Source of the DNA: Otis tarda
Taxonomy: Eukaryota; Chordata; Aves; Otidiformes; Otididae
Assembly (NCBI GenBank): GCA_026413225.1
Contig: CM048557.1
Location: 43,283,371-43,347,370, forward strand
Direction: 5' to 3'
DNA: 64,000 nt
The position numbers and the translations under genes were made by a program. Below are positions 11,176 through 22,737 of the stretch, in pieces. The notes under the pieces are model-generated. The model was not told the origin of the DNA. It saw only the letters and a list, made by a program, of their open reading frames with translations, and made no database searches. How positions within the stretch are numbered: position 1 is the first letter of the stretch; each line of letters opens with the position of its first letter.

Positions 11176-14100
11176 AGTGAAATGTGAACTAATGAGAGCT
11201 AATTGTCTCATATAATAGCAAGGACACAGAATTCTATCAATTAAATTAGTCTGAGTTGAAACAACTATCAGTGTAATAATGTTGATAATATCAACCAAAT
11301 TAGATGTAATGAAATAAATGGTGTGCTAAAGATCAAGGATACCCATCGGCTTTGACCCCCACCTCCTGCTAACTACTGAGAGAGCCTCATGACTTTGGGC
11401 TCAGTTTGCTTCAAGTTCTGCCTAACGCACAGCCTGAAACGTGCTGTTCTGTACTCAGGGCACAGGTACAGAGTGGGTTTTTTTTAATTCTTGGAATTTT
11501 CACCAGGCAAATGGGGGAAGGACTCTGGGAGGGTGAGGCAGTGAACAACAAATAGTAGAAATAAGCCACTGAAGAGTGTTGCTAGCTCCGGCACAGCTGT
11601 TGGTGAAGCCAGGAGATGCAGCAGGTGAGAAATGCTGGCTTGAGCATGCCAAGTGTTGAGATTTTTGTTTTTTTTTTTCCTTGGGAACTACTACAACTGA
11701 ACATCTGTATTGCACAATCAGTAATGATTTCATGGTGCTTAACACTGTTTCCCCTCTCCTTGCTTAGTCCCATTCCTTCCAGTCACTGTTGGGCAAGACT
11801 TTCAAAGCTGTTCCAAAGTTGTTCACAAACAGCTCCCAGACCCGAAATCTCCATGGGCACTGAACGGCAGGGGCTAGGTTTTCAGAACATACAGCAGCTC
11901 CCACGGAGGCTGTGGGAAGCATTGGGATAATCAGTCTTTCAGCCCTGGTATTTAAGAGTTGAAATGGACCCAGAAGCCTAACTTCAGCCACTTCTGAAGT
12001 TCTAGCCTCTGAAATTTCTGCTTGCACTGTATATTGCTCTATTTCACCTTCTCAGTGTCAGAGAGAATGGTAAGGCACCATGTACTGAAATGACATCACT
12101 GAAAAAATGGGATCACTCACTAACTGCATATTTTATGTATTGTTTAGAAAACATTTGACACCTTTCCACTGACAGGTGTTGAGATTCAATATCACTGAAC
12201 TCATAACAGTTCCTCCATAGACAGACCTCTACTGTCAATATAAAATCACAGTGTGAAGAACAACAGGGGAAAATGAATGGTTTCTGGTGGGCTGGGCATA
12301 AAAAAAATTTGCCATTTCAACAGGGATCTTGAATTTATTTTGAAATTGTTGTGAAAGGATTTTGATACGTGGAATGAGCAGACATTTAACTCTGTCAAAA
12401 ACTGGCTGACAGTCTTAAATTTGTGTATGTGTGGGAAAAAAAATCAGGAATGTAACTGCAGAAGCACTAGGGGTGGAGTAAGATAGGCAAGGCTAGCCAA
12501 CATGAAGATCAGACAGACGACAGATGAACTGGCAAGGCTGCAAAGATACCAGTCTGACCAGAGAAGCACCTGGAAACTTCGCCACAATGTCATCACAGGT
12601 CATGCATGAGTACACAGATGTACTTAGTGAAGTTGCAATAATCAGTGAGTGAATAAATTTGTTAGCTAATTTTCTTAGTACATAAGGATAAATGAACTAT
12701 TTAATGTAGAGTCTTCCATGTGATTACCAATGGTTATTTTTAGTGGACCTTCCATTTCCTTATTGTTCCTTCTCATTTAGCAATCAGAATCCTTCTCTCA
12801 CCCATTTTTGAGTTGCCATTCATTTCATCCCCCTCATCTGTTAATAGACTTTCTTTCTCTTTTGTATTTACTTCCCTAGCCATAAAAGCCTTTTTAACCC
12901 TCCCGATCCCCTTTTTATTCATTCTGGGCTTGATAATAACTCTGCACTATACCCTGGGTAAGTAGCTACACTGCCCCAGGAGCAGACCAGAGAATTAAGT
13001 GGGACTTGGAGATCTGGTATCTCCCTGTGCTCTGCTCCCGAAGACAGGGTTCTGGCTGTGCGACTTCCAGTCTAACCAGTAACACTGACCAGCAAATCAG
13101 AAGGAAAAGCATTTTGCAGATACAGTGACTTCTTTCCCTGCTGACTTGCATGCAGGCCACGTGTCCTGCTCTCCATGCCAAACCTTTTGCTGTACAAGAG
13201 AGCAACATGCAGCAGCTAGTATAATATTTTGCTGTCTCTGTTAGTCTCAGCTTCAACTTTTTAAATTTTTCATAGCCTTGAGCTAGAAAAGGAGGTCTCA
13301 GTGTTGTGCTGGCCAGCAGGCATGCATTTACTGTCAAAACGGTACAGTCAGGCCGTCTGGGTAGGAAAACAGCATCATGTCCTGGTGGAGTAATGCCTGG
13401 GACAGTTCACCCTTCTTCTTTTTGGCTCCCCACGTCAGCTTCCTCTGTTAACTCTGGATATTTTAGATTGTTTTTCTAAGGAAATGGCCCTTATATGATT
13501 TTACTGGATATGTGTGTGTACACTTCCGTCCATCTATCTTTTCGTTATTTCCTTTCTCCCTTTCTCTCCCTCCCCCTCGTCCATAATATTTCAGCCTATT
13601 TTCCAAATCCAACCACACAGGAATAGAGCATCCACACGTGCTAGGGACATAGGTGGTCAGGTAAGGAAAAGAAATCCTGTGCATGCCATCTCTGAGGAAA
13701 ATGATGCAGCCTAAGCTCAGCCTTCATCACACACAAAAGAATCCACTGCTTGGTAAAGTTTTACCTCCCATATGGGTTCTCTGGTGTCTAATCAAGAAAA
13801 AATTCTGATTGAAGCATTTTCTATGGCTGGGCCACCTGTAAGGGCTTGTACATGTGCCTTGTCTAATGCTGAGTAAGCTCATGCTGTACATTAACATAAT
13901 TCAGTCAAAAGAGCAGTTGGCCGTGACACCAAAATCCATCGGCTTTGTTAATTTAGTTTCACCGTGTGCTGAGCAACTGCTTTCTGCTGCACTTGTTTCA
14001 CATCTCTTCATAATCTCAGATATATCCACAACACTTCACAAAGCCAGTCTTTAGTTTTCACTTTTTTCCCCTCATTTTCTTTTTCACAGGAACTGCGATA

Positions 14101-17100
14101 TGTACATTAATTCAAACTTAATATTCTCCTTTTTGAGGGCTCCCTTGCCATCCTTAGTGTGTTTGTTTTCATGAAATCAGAAACCCTTTAATTTCTGTCT
14201 TACCATTTTGTTTTCAGATAGCTTCTCATTGCTGTTTCTTTATTTTTCTCTAAGAATTAACATGGTTTCTTGTTCTGGGTAATAAAAGTTTGGAACTTGA
14301 GAACCTCCTCCACACACGTGTGATTGTATTTGTTATCCAACAGAGAGATGGGAGGTCAGGCTTTCTCCATAATGGTTTTTACAGGCTGGAGAAATAATTA
14401 TCCTTCCTTGGCTCTGTGTGCTTTGTAGCCACAGAGGCTGTTCTTCCCTCCAGGTTTGCTCAGTGTGTGCCGTCCCCCAGGCTCAGTGGGGCAGGAGGGC
14501 TGCTATATGTGGCCAGTCATCTGCCTTGGATAACATCCAGCCTGTTGCACTGCACTGCCATAAAAACCTAAAGCATGGTCCACGTAACCGCGTGCAACTT
14601 GCGGAGGGAAAACCAATGGGAGTAGTTAATCTGTAGAAGGAAAGGGGAGAACCTAGTTGGGTATTTTCTCCGCAGTTATTACCAATCAAAAATGATGGTA
14701 TGAAAATGTGTCAGAGTATTGGTGATATACGAAAATGTAGGATGAAAAACATTCTAGATAACCTTTAGCTACTTATTTCTACATTTTTGTCTTTAGCCTT
14801 CTGTCACTATCAGTCCCAAATACTCTTGTGAAACAAACAGCAGCTATGACATTGGAACATGATGAATTTAATGACCTAAAAAATATGCTGTTTTCCTCAA
14901 CTGTAACTGCTTTCAAGTAACCTTCACATTTGGCTGCTGCTATGTTTTATCATGTATATTGTGGCTCTTTTTTTTTTCTCCTTTTGCTTTTGTATTGCTT
15001 TAAAAAGACAACAGAACATGCTGTGAGTTAATGTTTCACTTGTAAAAGGTTATGGATTAAGCTCAGCTGGTTTCTCGGGCTGACACAGGGTTCATGATTA
15101 GAAGAATGAAAACAAACATGAATTGAAAATGTCACTAACCTTTATTGGGTCCTGAAAATCCCTGAGCCTGCATGACAGGAGGCTTTCCTGTTTTCAACAG
15201 GATAAAGAAGATTGAAACAAAACAGCACGGATCTTGGCTATTTACATCTTTTAATGAATGCTCTTCATGTTTGGGTCCCTTTGTCAATCTCCCAGTTTTC
15301 AAGGGTTTAGCTGTGAAAAGTGCGGATGGTATCACATACTCTCATAAACCATGGAGTAGACATCTGTCTAGGATGCTTTTTCCTCCAAATTATGCTTAGT
15401 GTAAAGGACCACGTTTTAAGCTTCATTTACGATTATGCATGTATAAGGTAGCCAATTATCCAGTCTGAGTGTTCAATAGCAGAAAAGCTGAATAAATCCG
15501 TCTCTAAATAATGCAGCCAATTTTATTTTATTAAATTAAATCAAAGAAAACATTTTCAAAAATTCTAGAAGGTTGTGTGGTTTGAGCTTTAAAGCTGTTT
15601 AATGAAAAAAAAGCCTTTTACTTAAAAAAAAAAAACCACAGTTCTTGCTCTAGCTTCTGTGGAAGAACATGGCCTGTGCTAGCAAAGGCAGGAGGAACTC
15701 AAAGTCAACTCAAACTGGCCAGAGTGGAAACCAAAAATGCCACTGATTTGGGATGCTTTGTTTTATCAAGAGCACAGATTCAGGCCCAATATCTTAGACC
15801 TATCTATTGAAGGAGTCTATTGCATAGTATGACTGCACTTCCTTGGCACTAAATCTCCCCATTCATTAGGGAAGAATTAAGCATTACAGACTTAGATATT
15901 CCCTGCTCCCTTATTACTTTACACTGCTCAGCTGATTTTTTTCCCAGTCAAATTACTGAAAACACAAAAGAATTATCAAATGTTTTTTCATCTAGGCTGT
16001 GAAGGAACAAGGCGTATGTTTTCCTTCGTTTCAAAATTTTTAGCTGCATGTTTTAGTAACAGCTGTGCTATTGCTTCACTGATTTCATAGGTAACCTGAG
16101 AAAATACTTTATGGAGGAAGAACACTGGGGGATCCTGCAATCAAATGTATTTCCTTCTCCTGATCTATAAATGTCTGGTGGATATGGAATTTTTGCCTCA
16201 CAAAATCACATTTACCTTTTTCACAAAGTGAAGTGAGGCAATATAGACCCACGCTCAGTACATAATTATTTAACATATCCTACTATTTCATGGTGCAACT
16301 CTGACCTGTAACTGAGATTTAATGAAGTGCTTTGGCAGAGAATTAATATTAAGGGGAACATAAACCTAGTCTCACTTCATCCAATTATAGTTTGTTCTTA
16401 CATTACATAATCTCTTTTGCAGTTTTTTTTTTTTTTTTTGTGCAGGAGCAGAGTGAGATCTTACAGTATTTTAATGAGGACTAGGTTTTATATCTCCAGC
16501 TATTTTAGTCTTTTATGAATACTGAGGAATGTCACATTTGATAAAATTTCGTAACATTTCTCAATGATATAGGGCCCTAAACCACAGCTTCAAAATCAAC
16601 TGAGGCTTCAGTCTCTAAAGGTATGTGGACATGTGAGTCCTATTTATTGAAAGTGATAAACCAGATTAATTGAATTAACTGAAAACTAAATAAATGGCTA
16701 CTAGGTGCTTAACAACTAGAGTGTTAGGTCCTTAAACAGTTGGGCTCAGGTTGACAAAGGAAGCTTTACAAGGCAGCATCCAACTTCCAGGTGTCTTGCC
16801 ATAGTGAATTCCTATCTACCATCCCATGTTCTCTAAGTGGATGGAGAAAACAGGGAGGACAGTAGAGAGCTACCCAAATTACCTGTGGAAAGAAATACCA
16901 AGGAGTATTAGGGATGTGACTACATATCTCATACTATCAGGTGAGTATCCTGCCTTGTCACTTACTGAATTACTTCTCTTTCACCTCTTCAAAGTCAGCT
17001 TAGAGAGGAGGAGTGTGAGTCTCTTCTCCATAACCTCATAAATTCATAATTGCGTATGAAGGTGAGGCGTGCCTCTGATGGGCTTCTGCAAAATAGGACA

Positions 17101-17356
17101 GCTTGATGCAGTTTGTTGGTTAAGATTCCCACATGGAGAACAGAAGTTTAAGGGGGGTTTGATCCTGCATCCCAAGGAAACACTTCTGATACCACTAATA
17201 CTTCTACTAATGACTGGGATGAGAAAGGCTGGAATTAGGGGATGGATGGCTTCTCCTCCTGGCTGTGATTTCTCTGAGGTTAGACATCTTTAGCGTATAT
17301 CTTACACGTTAGCCTTTGAAGATAAGGCAGGTGGTAGAAAGCCTCATCTGGGAATG
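11176..17356. other. Unique AT-rich non-coding DNA, no gene seen
   Basis: Open frames here (up to 123 codons at 12966-13337 on the minus strand, 104 at 11616-11930 +) have no recognisable motifs and overlap one another on opposite strands. Pyrimidine-rich patches and a 17-T homopolymer (16423-16439) are present. I see no repeat family, RNA gene or CpG-rich segment. Confidence 0.6.
17352..17356. repeat. 5-bp target-site duplication, left copy (GAATG)
   Basis: GAATG directly abuts the TG end of the LTR and is repeated exactly at 17935-17939 after the terminal CA. This fixes both boundaries of the insertion. Confidence 0.88.
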
Positions 17357-17934
17357 TGTGCTGATTTTGGCTAGGAGAGAGTTAATTTTCTTCATAGTTG
17401 CTAGTATGGGGCTATATTTTGTATTTGTGCTGAAAACAACGTTGATAACACAGGAATATTTTAATCACTGCTGAGCAGTGCTTACACAGCGTCAAGGCCT
17501 TTTCTGCCTCTCACATCACCCCACCAGTGAGTAGGCTGGGGGTACACAGCTGGGAGGGGGCACAGCCAGGACAGCTGACCCCAACTGACCAAAGGAATAT
17601 TCCATACCATATGATGTCATGCTCAGCATACAAAGCTGGGGGAAGAAGAAGGAAGGGGGGATGTTCGGAGTGATGGTGTTTGTCTTCTCAAGTAACCATT
17701 ATGTGTGATGGAGCCCTGCTTTCCTGGAGATGACCTGCCTCCCGATTGGAAGTAGTGAATTAATTCCTTGTTTTGCTTTGGTTGTGTGTATGGCTTTTGC
17801 TTTACTTATTAAACTGTCTGTATCTCAACCCATGAGTTTTCTCACTCTTCTGGTTTTCTTCCCCATCCCAGAGAGAAGGGAGTGAGCAAGAGGCTGTGTG
17901 GTGTGTAGTTGCCGGCTGAAGTTAAACCATGACA
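17357..17934 (+). mobile_element. Solo LTR of an avian ERVL-type endogenous retrovirus
   Basis: A 578-bp element starts TG (TGTGCTGATTTTGGCT) and ends CA (GTTAAACCATGACA). It is flanked on both sides by the exact 5-bp duplication GAATG (17352-17356 and 17935-17939). The sequence matches an avian ERVL-like LTR family I recognise, including the conserved CAGCCAGGACAGCTGACCCC and 'ATTCCATACCATATGATGTCATG' blocks. Landmarks in order are a degenerate TATA box (CATACAAAGC, 17627-17636) and an ATTAAA polyadenylation signal (17808-17813). No internal gag, pol or env sequence is attached on either side, so it is a solo LTR left by recombination between the two LTRs of a provirus. A 5-bp duplication is typical of class III (ERVL) integration. 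Confidence 0.93.
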
Positions 17935-17939
17935 GAATG
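17935..17939. repeat. 5-bp target-site duplication, right copy (GAATG)
   Basis: Exact partner of the left copy at 17352-17356. The unmutated duplication suggests an insertion that is not very old. Confidence 0.88.
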
Positions 17940-20235
17940 TCAGCGTGTCTACACATGGGATAGACACTAAATTGCCAAATGCTTTCAGGACTCTAGCACT
18001 TCTGCTCATTCTTCATGCAGAAACTTAGTCTGCTAGGAGATTTCTCTCGTGGAAACTTGAGGAAGTTTTGAGGATGTGAATTTTTTATTTGGATGCCTAA
18101 AGTGGTATTAAGATGCCTACATTCTCCTCCTGAATCTAATTAATGGAGACAACTTTTTTAAAGATACATAGTGCATGAAAGTACACAGAAGTGCTTTGTT
18201 TTGATTTGTCAAAGGTGCATGAGCAATCAACTTCATTTTGGTACTGGGACACATAGGGATTTTCAGTAGAAGTAAGTTAGTATTACACTCTTGGGCTCTT
18301 CAACACTCTTATCTATCTATCTACCTCAGTGTATGTTTAGGCACTGAATACATTTGCAAAATTAGCCATAAATACCCAATGGGCCAAGGCTTCAAAGGCA
18401 CTTATGTGTCTTTGGAAATGTTTTTTATGGCATTTTACTGCTACATTATCTGTTCTGTGGTAATAGAAGATGCAGAGAAGAAAAGAGTAAGTGCTGGCTT
18501 TTTCATTTTGTCTCCAGATATAATACTTAAAATCCCATGTTATTTCTCTGGGAAAAAAAAAAAGAACCACGCTGAGAGCATTTGGAGCAATGTAACATTG
18601 TTTAGTTTAATTTGCTAAGCTCTTGAGAGCAATTTCACTTAATATATGGTGCTATATAACGTCTTGGCTTAGTTTGGACTCTGTGAGAGTGAAGCATAAT
18701 CTCAGGCATAACTCACTGACCATTGTTTTTAGTTTTGAAAATACATGGGCACACCTGATTTATAATGAAAGCGAGGAGCTAGTGATACTTTGCTTGTGGA
18801 AATTGCTGTTTAGCTCAGTGCCAGTTTCAGCTAAACTCTCCAAGTGTACTTTTGTATTGGCCCGAGGACTTTTGACTGTTCAAGCAGAAAGGCTCCCTTC
18901 AGTGGAGAACCAAGCCAACTGTTTAAAGGGTCTTTTTTTCCCTAATAAAACTTTACAGCACTTTTATGTGAATGTAGTGCTTGTGAAGGGCCCTGAACTG
19001 ACAGCCCAGGGAACAGAGGCCCTAAGTTCATTCACAGACCATGCGCAGTGCAGACTGGGGTGGTAGCAGTGCTCCTGCCCTGCCGTACTCACGCGTGTTC
19101 TTCACAGCCCAAACAGTCACCCATGGTGGATAAAAGACTGATTTGGGCTCTGATGCTCTTCAGTCATTTGATTTTCATCTGACACTGTCACAGGATTGCA
19201 GTCTGATTCCAGCTGTGGAGAGGTTTTGTGATGTCAATGCTTGCACATTACCTTCCTCTTCACAAGCTGTACAACAGCTTTTACCGGGTCACCTTTTTTT
19301 ATTGTAGTACTAAAACCGGGTGGGTTTATACCAATAATTTCCAATGAGTAAAACATCTTTCATTTAATAATCCAGCTCTTTACCTCAGCCAAAATATGAT
19401 TATTAAAACAATGGAGGAAATGTCCTTACATACTATAATTAAAATAGAAATACTTATGCAGGTATCACCAACACCAGTTCTAACACAAAAAGTGTAGGGG
19501 TAAATTTGTATTAAAATGTATTAAAATCAGTATGCACCTCAGAAACTGCATATGGTGTATTCAAAGACTATAACTCAAGCCAGCAAGGATGCTACAGACA
19601 AGGAGCCCTACCAGGATTAGTTGGACTGCACATACACTGAAGCTTTGTGTTTGATGTACCCCCTCACGTTAGCTGCACAGGCTGCCCCACTGAAGCCACA
19701 TCACTCTTTTCCTTTTTAGAGAGGAGGATGCCTGCTGTTCACGGAGCAGCCCAGCACTGGCAGTGATGCCTAGGAATTGAGGGAGAAAGGCATTGCCAAG
19801 ATCACCAGCGAGGGAGGGAGTGGGGGACCGAGCAGATCCAGCACCCTGGGCTCTGCAGGGAAAGAGGCTCCAGCATCTCAGGCAGGAAAATCATACACAC
19901 ATGGTTCAGCAAAGACATGGTACCTTTAGATATAAGAAGTAGCACAGCTCTGAGTATCTAGGACACTCTTTTACAGTTATCTTGGAGGTTTAAACATTGA
20001 GAACCAATGCAAAATTATGGCTGAGTTTCGCGGACTGCTCTTAGGAAGTTAAGATGAGAAATTCTGTCATTTTAGGCTTTGTTCTATCTTCTCTTTGAGC
20101 ACCTTTGAAATGACACAAATGATGGTCTGTGAAAGAGTTATGGTGAGGTAATTTACATTTTCACTGGGGCTTTAAAACATAGGAGGAATTAAACACTTTG
20201 GAATGGAAATCACACTTCTCCCTGTCTGTCATGGG
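17940..20235. other. Unique DNA with two sizeable unassigned open frames
   Basis: Two successive + strand open frames, 18238-18618 (126 codons) and 18623-19066 (147 codons), lie in different frames. Neither has recognisable domains, a signal peptide or low-complexity bias, and neither has an obvious promoter. An AATAAA (18942-18947) lies inside the second. A slightly GC-richer patch at about 19590-19890 has a pyrimidine tract ending in TTTTTAG (ending 19720), but I find no matching donor. I treat the interval as non-coding with low certainty. Confidence 0.45.
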
Positions 20236-20300
20236 CATCTACTGGAGCTCACAGTATACTGGCGTATCCAGTATACAGTAGATGAGCTCCAGTATACTGG
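20236..20300. repeat. Rearranged palindrome with three AGTATACTGG units
   Basis: The block GAGCTCACAGTATACTGG (20245-20262) is followed by a 5-bp spacer, then the inverse CCAGTATAC (20268-20276), then a near-copy GAGCTCCAGTATACTGG (20284-20300) in the original orientation. The result can fold as a 9-bp apical stem, an asymmetric internal loop and a further roughly 10-bp stem. It looks like template-switching or slippage during replication. A small RNA is possible but less likely than for the 11.1 kb hairpin. Confidence 0.75.
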
Positions 20301-22242
20301 AATACTTTCTAAGGGAAAAAAAGATAATATAGAAAAAAACCTTGTTATTCGAGGGAGCAGTATCAAGATGACTAGTTCTCTTGGGGAACTGTCTCATAGT
20401 GATCTGAGATTAAATGCCTCACTTTGTATTTCCCTGGTGATTCAACTCTGAGGGACTTGTGTGTTCATTACTAATTTCCCTTAAAGAATCATTTTAAACT
20501 ATTAAACTTCAATTAATTTGAGTCTGAATTCAGTGCAAGTGACTGTTTATAATTAAATGCAATAATTTAAAGATAAAGAACTGATCTCGCAACAGTGTTG
20601 TATTTTGTGATGATGCTATTTCAAAGTAGACACCAAAATATAGTAGCATATTTCCTTATTTTTTTCTATGCTCTGTTTGTACTTCTTAAAGACCTACTGG
20701 AATCTTGTATTAATTTTTATGCTTAATTTTGCATATATTGAGAAATGGGAAGCCGAAGAGTTTGACAAAATTCATGTGATGTGCTGTGTTCACCTGTCTA
20801 TCACCTATAAAGCATTATTCCTAGAGGACACTGCAGTCTCTGTATGTTTCCAAGCTGCAGCTTGTCCTAGACAAGCTTATTTCATCGCATTTCATTTCAT
20901 GGTTCCCTCCAAAAGCCTTGTACACGGTACTACTCCTAGACGTTTTTTCATTTAGAAAGACTTGCCGGGGAAGTTAAGATATTTCAAGTAATTCTGTTCG
21001 TGATCTGCAGCAGGATTATTGTAGATCAATGCGTGACGGTATCTTGGATGCCTGATGGAACAACATCCTTAGGAGATGAACCTGCGTACACACACAGTAC
21101 CGGGAGGCTAATTGTATTTGGTTTAACAACACTAATTTAATGAAACAGGGTTATTATCTGGCCCATAATTTACAACTTGAGTTTAATGAGACCTTTGCTT
21201 TTTTTATTTCTCTCTCTCCTTTCTCTCCTGGTACCTTGCTCCCTCATTTTCTCTTTCTCCCTCTTTCTCTCTCTCATCCCCTCACCCATGCCCTCTCTCT
21301 GTCTCTCTGTCTTCTCCTGAAAGCATAGGCAAGTCACAGAAGCTGAGCTACCATCATCACTACAGTTTGAAAGATGAGTGTGTGCAGATAACACTCCCTT
21401 AGAGCTGTGTAGCATCATCAGTGGCTGTCAAGACCTCTGTGGCATATGTTGTCCTTGGGACACTGTCATTGAGATGACAGAGCTCCCATAAATCTGGGCC
21501 ACCTAAAAATAGGGCAGCTACTTGGTGACTAAGCACTCGCTGTGCTTTGCTCCCCATAAGGGAAGATGCTTACGTGCGTTAGGGCCAGCAAAAAGTCACT
21601 GTGCACTACTTACCAGCCTCAAAATAGAGCTTACCCTACACGTAAGTGGTTCCAAAGACTTATTCTGGCCCTCTGTGCTGGAACGAGTGTCATACAGCAC
21701 ACATGCAACGACTGCCTCCTGATGAGGAGTGCTGTCATCTGATGTTAAATGACAAGGGAGCAAACCAAACACAGGAAGGTCTTTGCTTGCTGCAACAGCT
21801 GCTCCTGCTGCTAATTGATGCTGTGTATCTGTGGCATCATCCCAGAGACTATTTTAGGTTGTTTCCAGCTGTGAAGGTTTTTGTCTCACAGCTAGTGGTA
21901 TCTGTGCAGCTGGCAGAATGAGGTAAAAATAAACACAACTCATTCAGCAAAGCACTGAGGAAAATGTACGAAGAAATTTAAAAATAATACAAGCCAAGGT
22001 TATTTGGGAGAGACATCTGAGTTTGTGTGGAGAAAGGCTGATCTGGCATGGAAAAAGGTTCATCACCTGCCTGTGACCGCCAAGAAAAAGGAAATATTTT
22101 AATGTGACTTTGGGGTTTATGAAATGTGTTGAATGCTGACATTTTCCAAAGACCAAGCTCTGATGGCACTATTGACAGTTCCTCTACAATGTTCTATACA
22201 TATGTTTAAATAATTGCTGTGAGAGAGGTGTTTAGAAGAATA
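20301..22242. other. Unique AT-rich DNA containing a pyrimidine tract
   Basis: No gene is supported. Open frames are short (95 codons or fewer). The strand asymmetry at 21195-21317 is annotated separately. Confidence 0.6.
21195..21317. repeat. Polypyrimidine (CT-rich) tract
   Basis: About 120 bp is dominated by TCTCTCTC, TTTCTC and CCCTC units on the + strand with few purines. It is a degenerate CT simple repeat. Such tracts can form triplex (H-) DNA; that is known chemistry of the sequence class, not shown here. Confidence 0.8.
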
Positions 22243-22737
22243 AGAATATAGAACCATAGAGTAGTTTGGGTTGGAAGGGATATTTAAAGGTCATCTAGTC
22301 CAAGCCCCCCAGCAAAGAGCAGGGACATCTTCAACTAGATAAAGTTGCTCAGAGCCACATCCAACCCGGCCTAGAATGTTTCCAGGGATGGGGTGTCCAC
22401 CACCTCTCTGGGCAACCTGTTCCAGTGTTCCAGTGTTACCCTCACTTTAAACATTTTTTCCTTATATCCAGTCAGAATCTACCTCCCTCTGTTTTAAAAC
22501 CATTACTCCTCATCCTATCACAACAGGCCCTGCTAAAGAGTTTCTCCCCATCTTTCCTGTAGGCTCCCTTCAGGTACTGGAAGGCTGCTATAAGGTCTCC
22601 CTGGACCCTTCTCTTCTACAGGCTGAACAGCCCCAACTCTCTCAGCCTGTCCTCATAGGAGAGGTGCTCCAGCCCTCTGATCATCTTCGTGTCCTCATCT
22701 GAACCTGCTCTAACAGGTCCATGTCCTTCTTATGTTG
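22243..22737 (-). mobile_element. CR1 LINE, 5'-truncated, antisense
   Basis: This is the reverse complement of a CR1 3' end. It begins at the low-coordinate side with the degraded tail ATAGAACCATAGAGTAGTTT, followed by the diagnostic GGGTTGGAAGGGATATTTAAAGG and 'CATCTAGTCCAAGCCCCCC'. It then runs back through the UTR and C-terminal ORF2 to 'CTGATCATCTTCGTGTCC'. About 495 bp of a 4-5 kb family remain. It is nearly identical to 31032-31190 over about 160 bp (two clear differences), so both belong to the same recent subfamily. Confidence 0.95.

Noticed and set aside
18310..18326. Short TATC repeat as a microsatellite
   Set aside because: Only about four units; not distinguishable from chance simple sequence.
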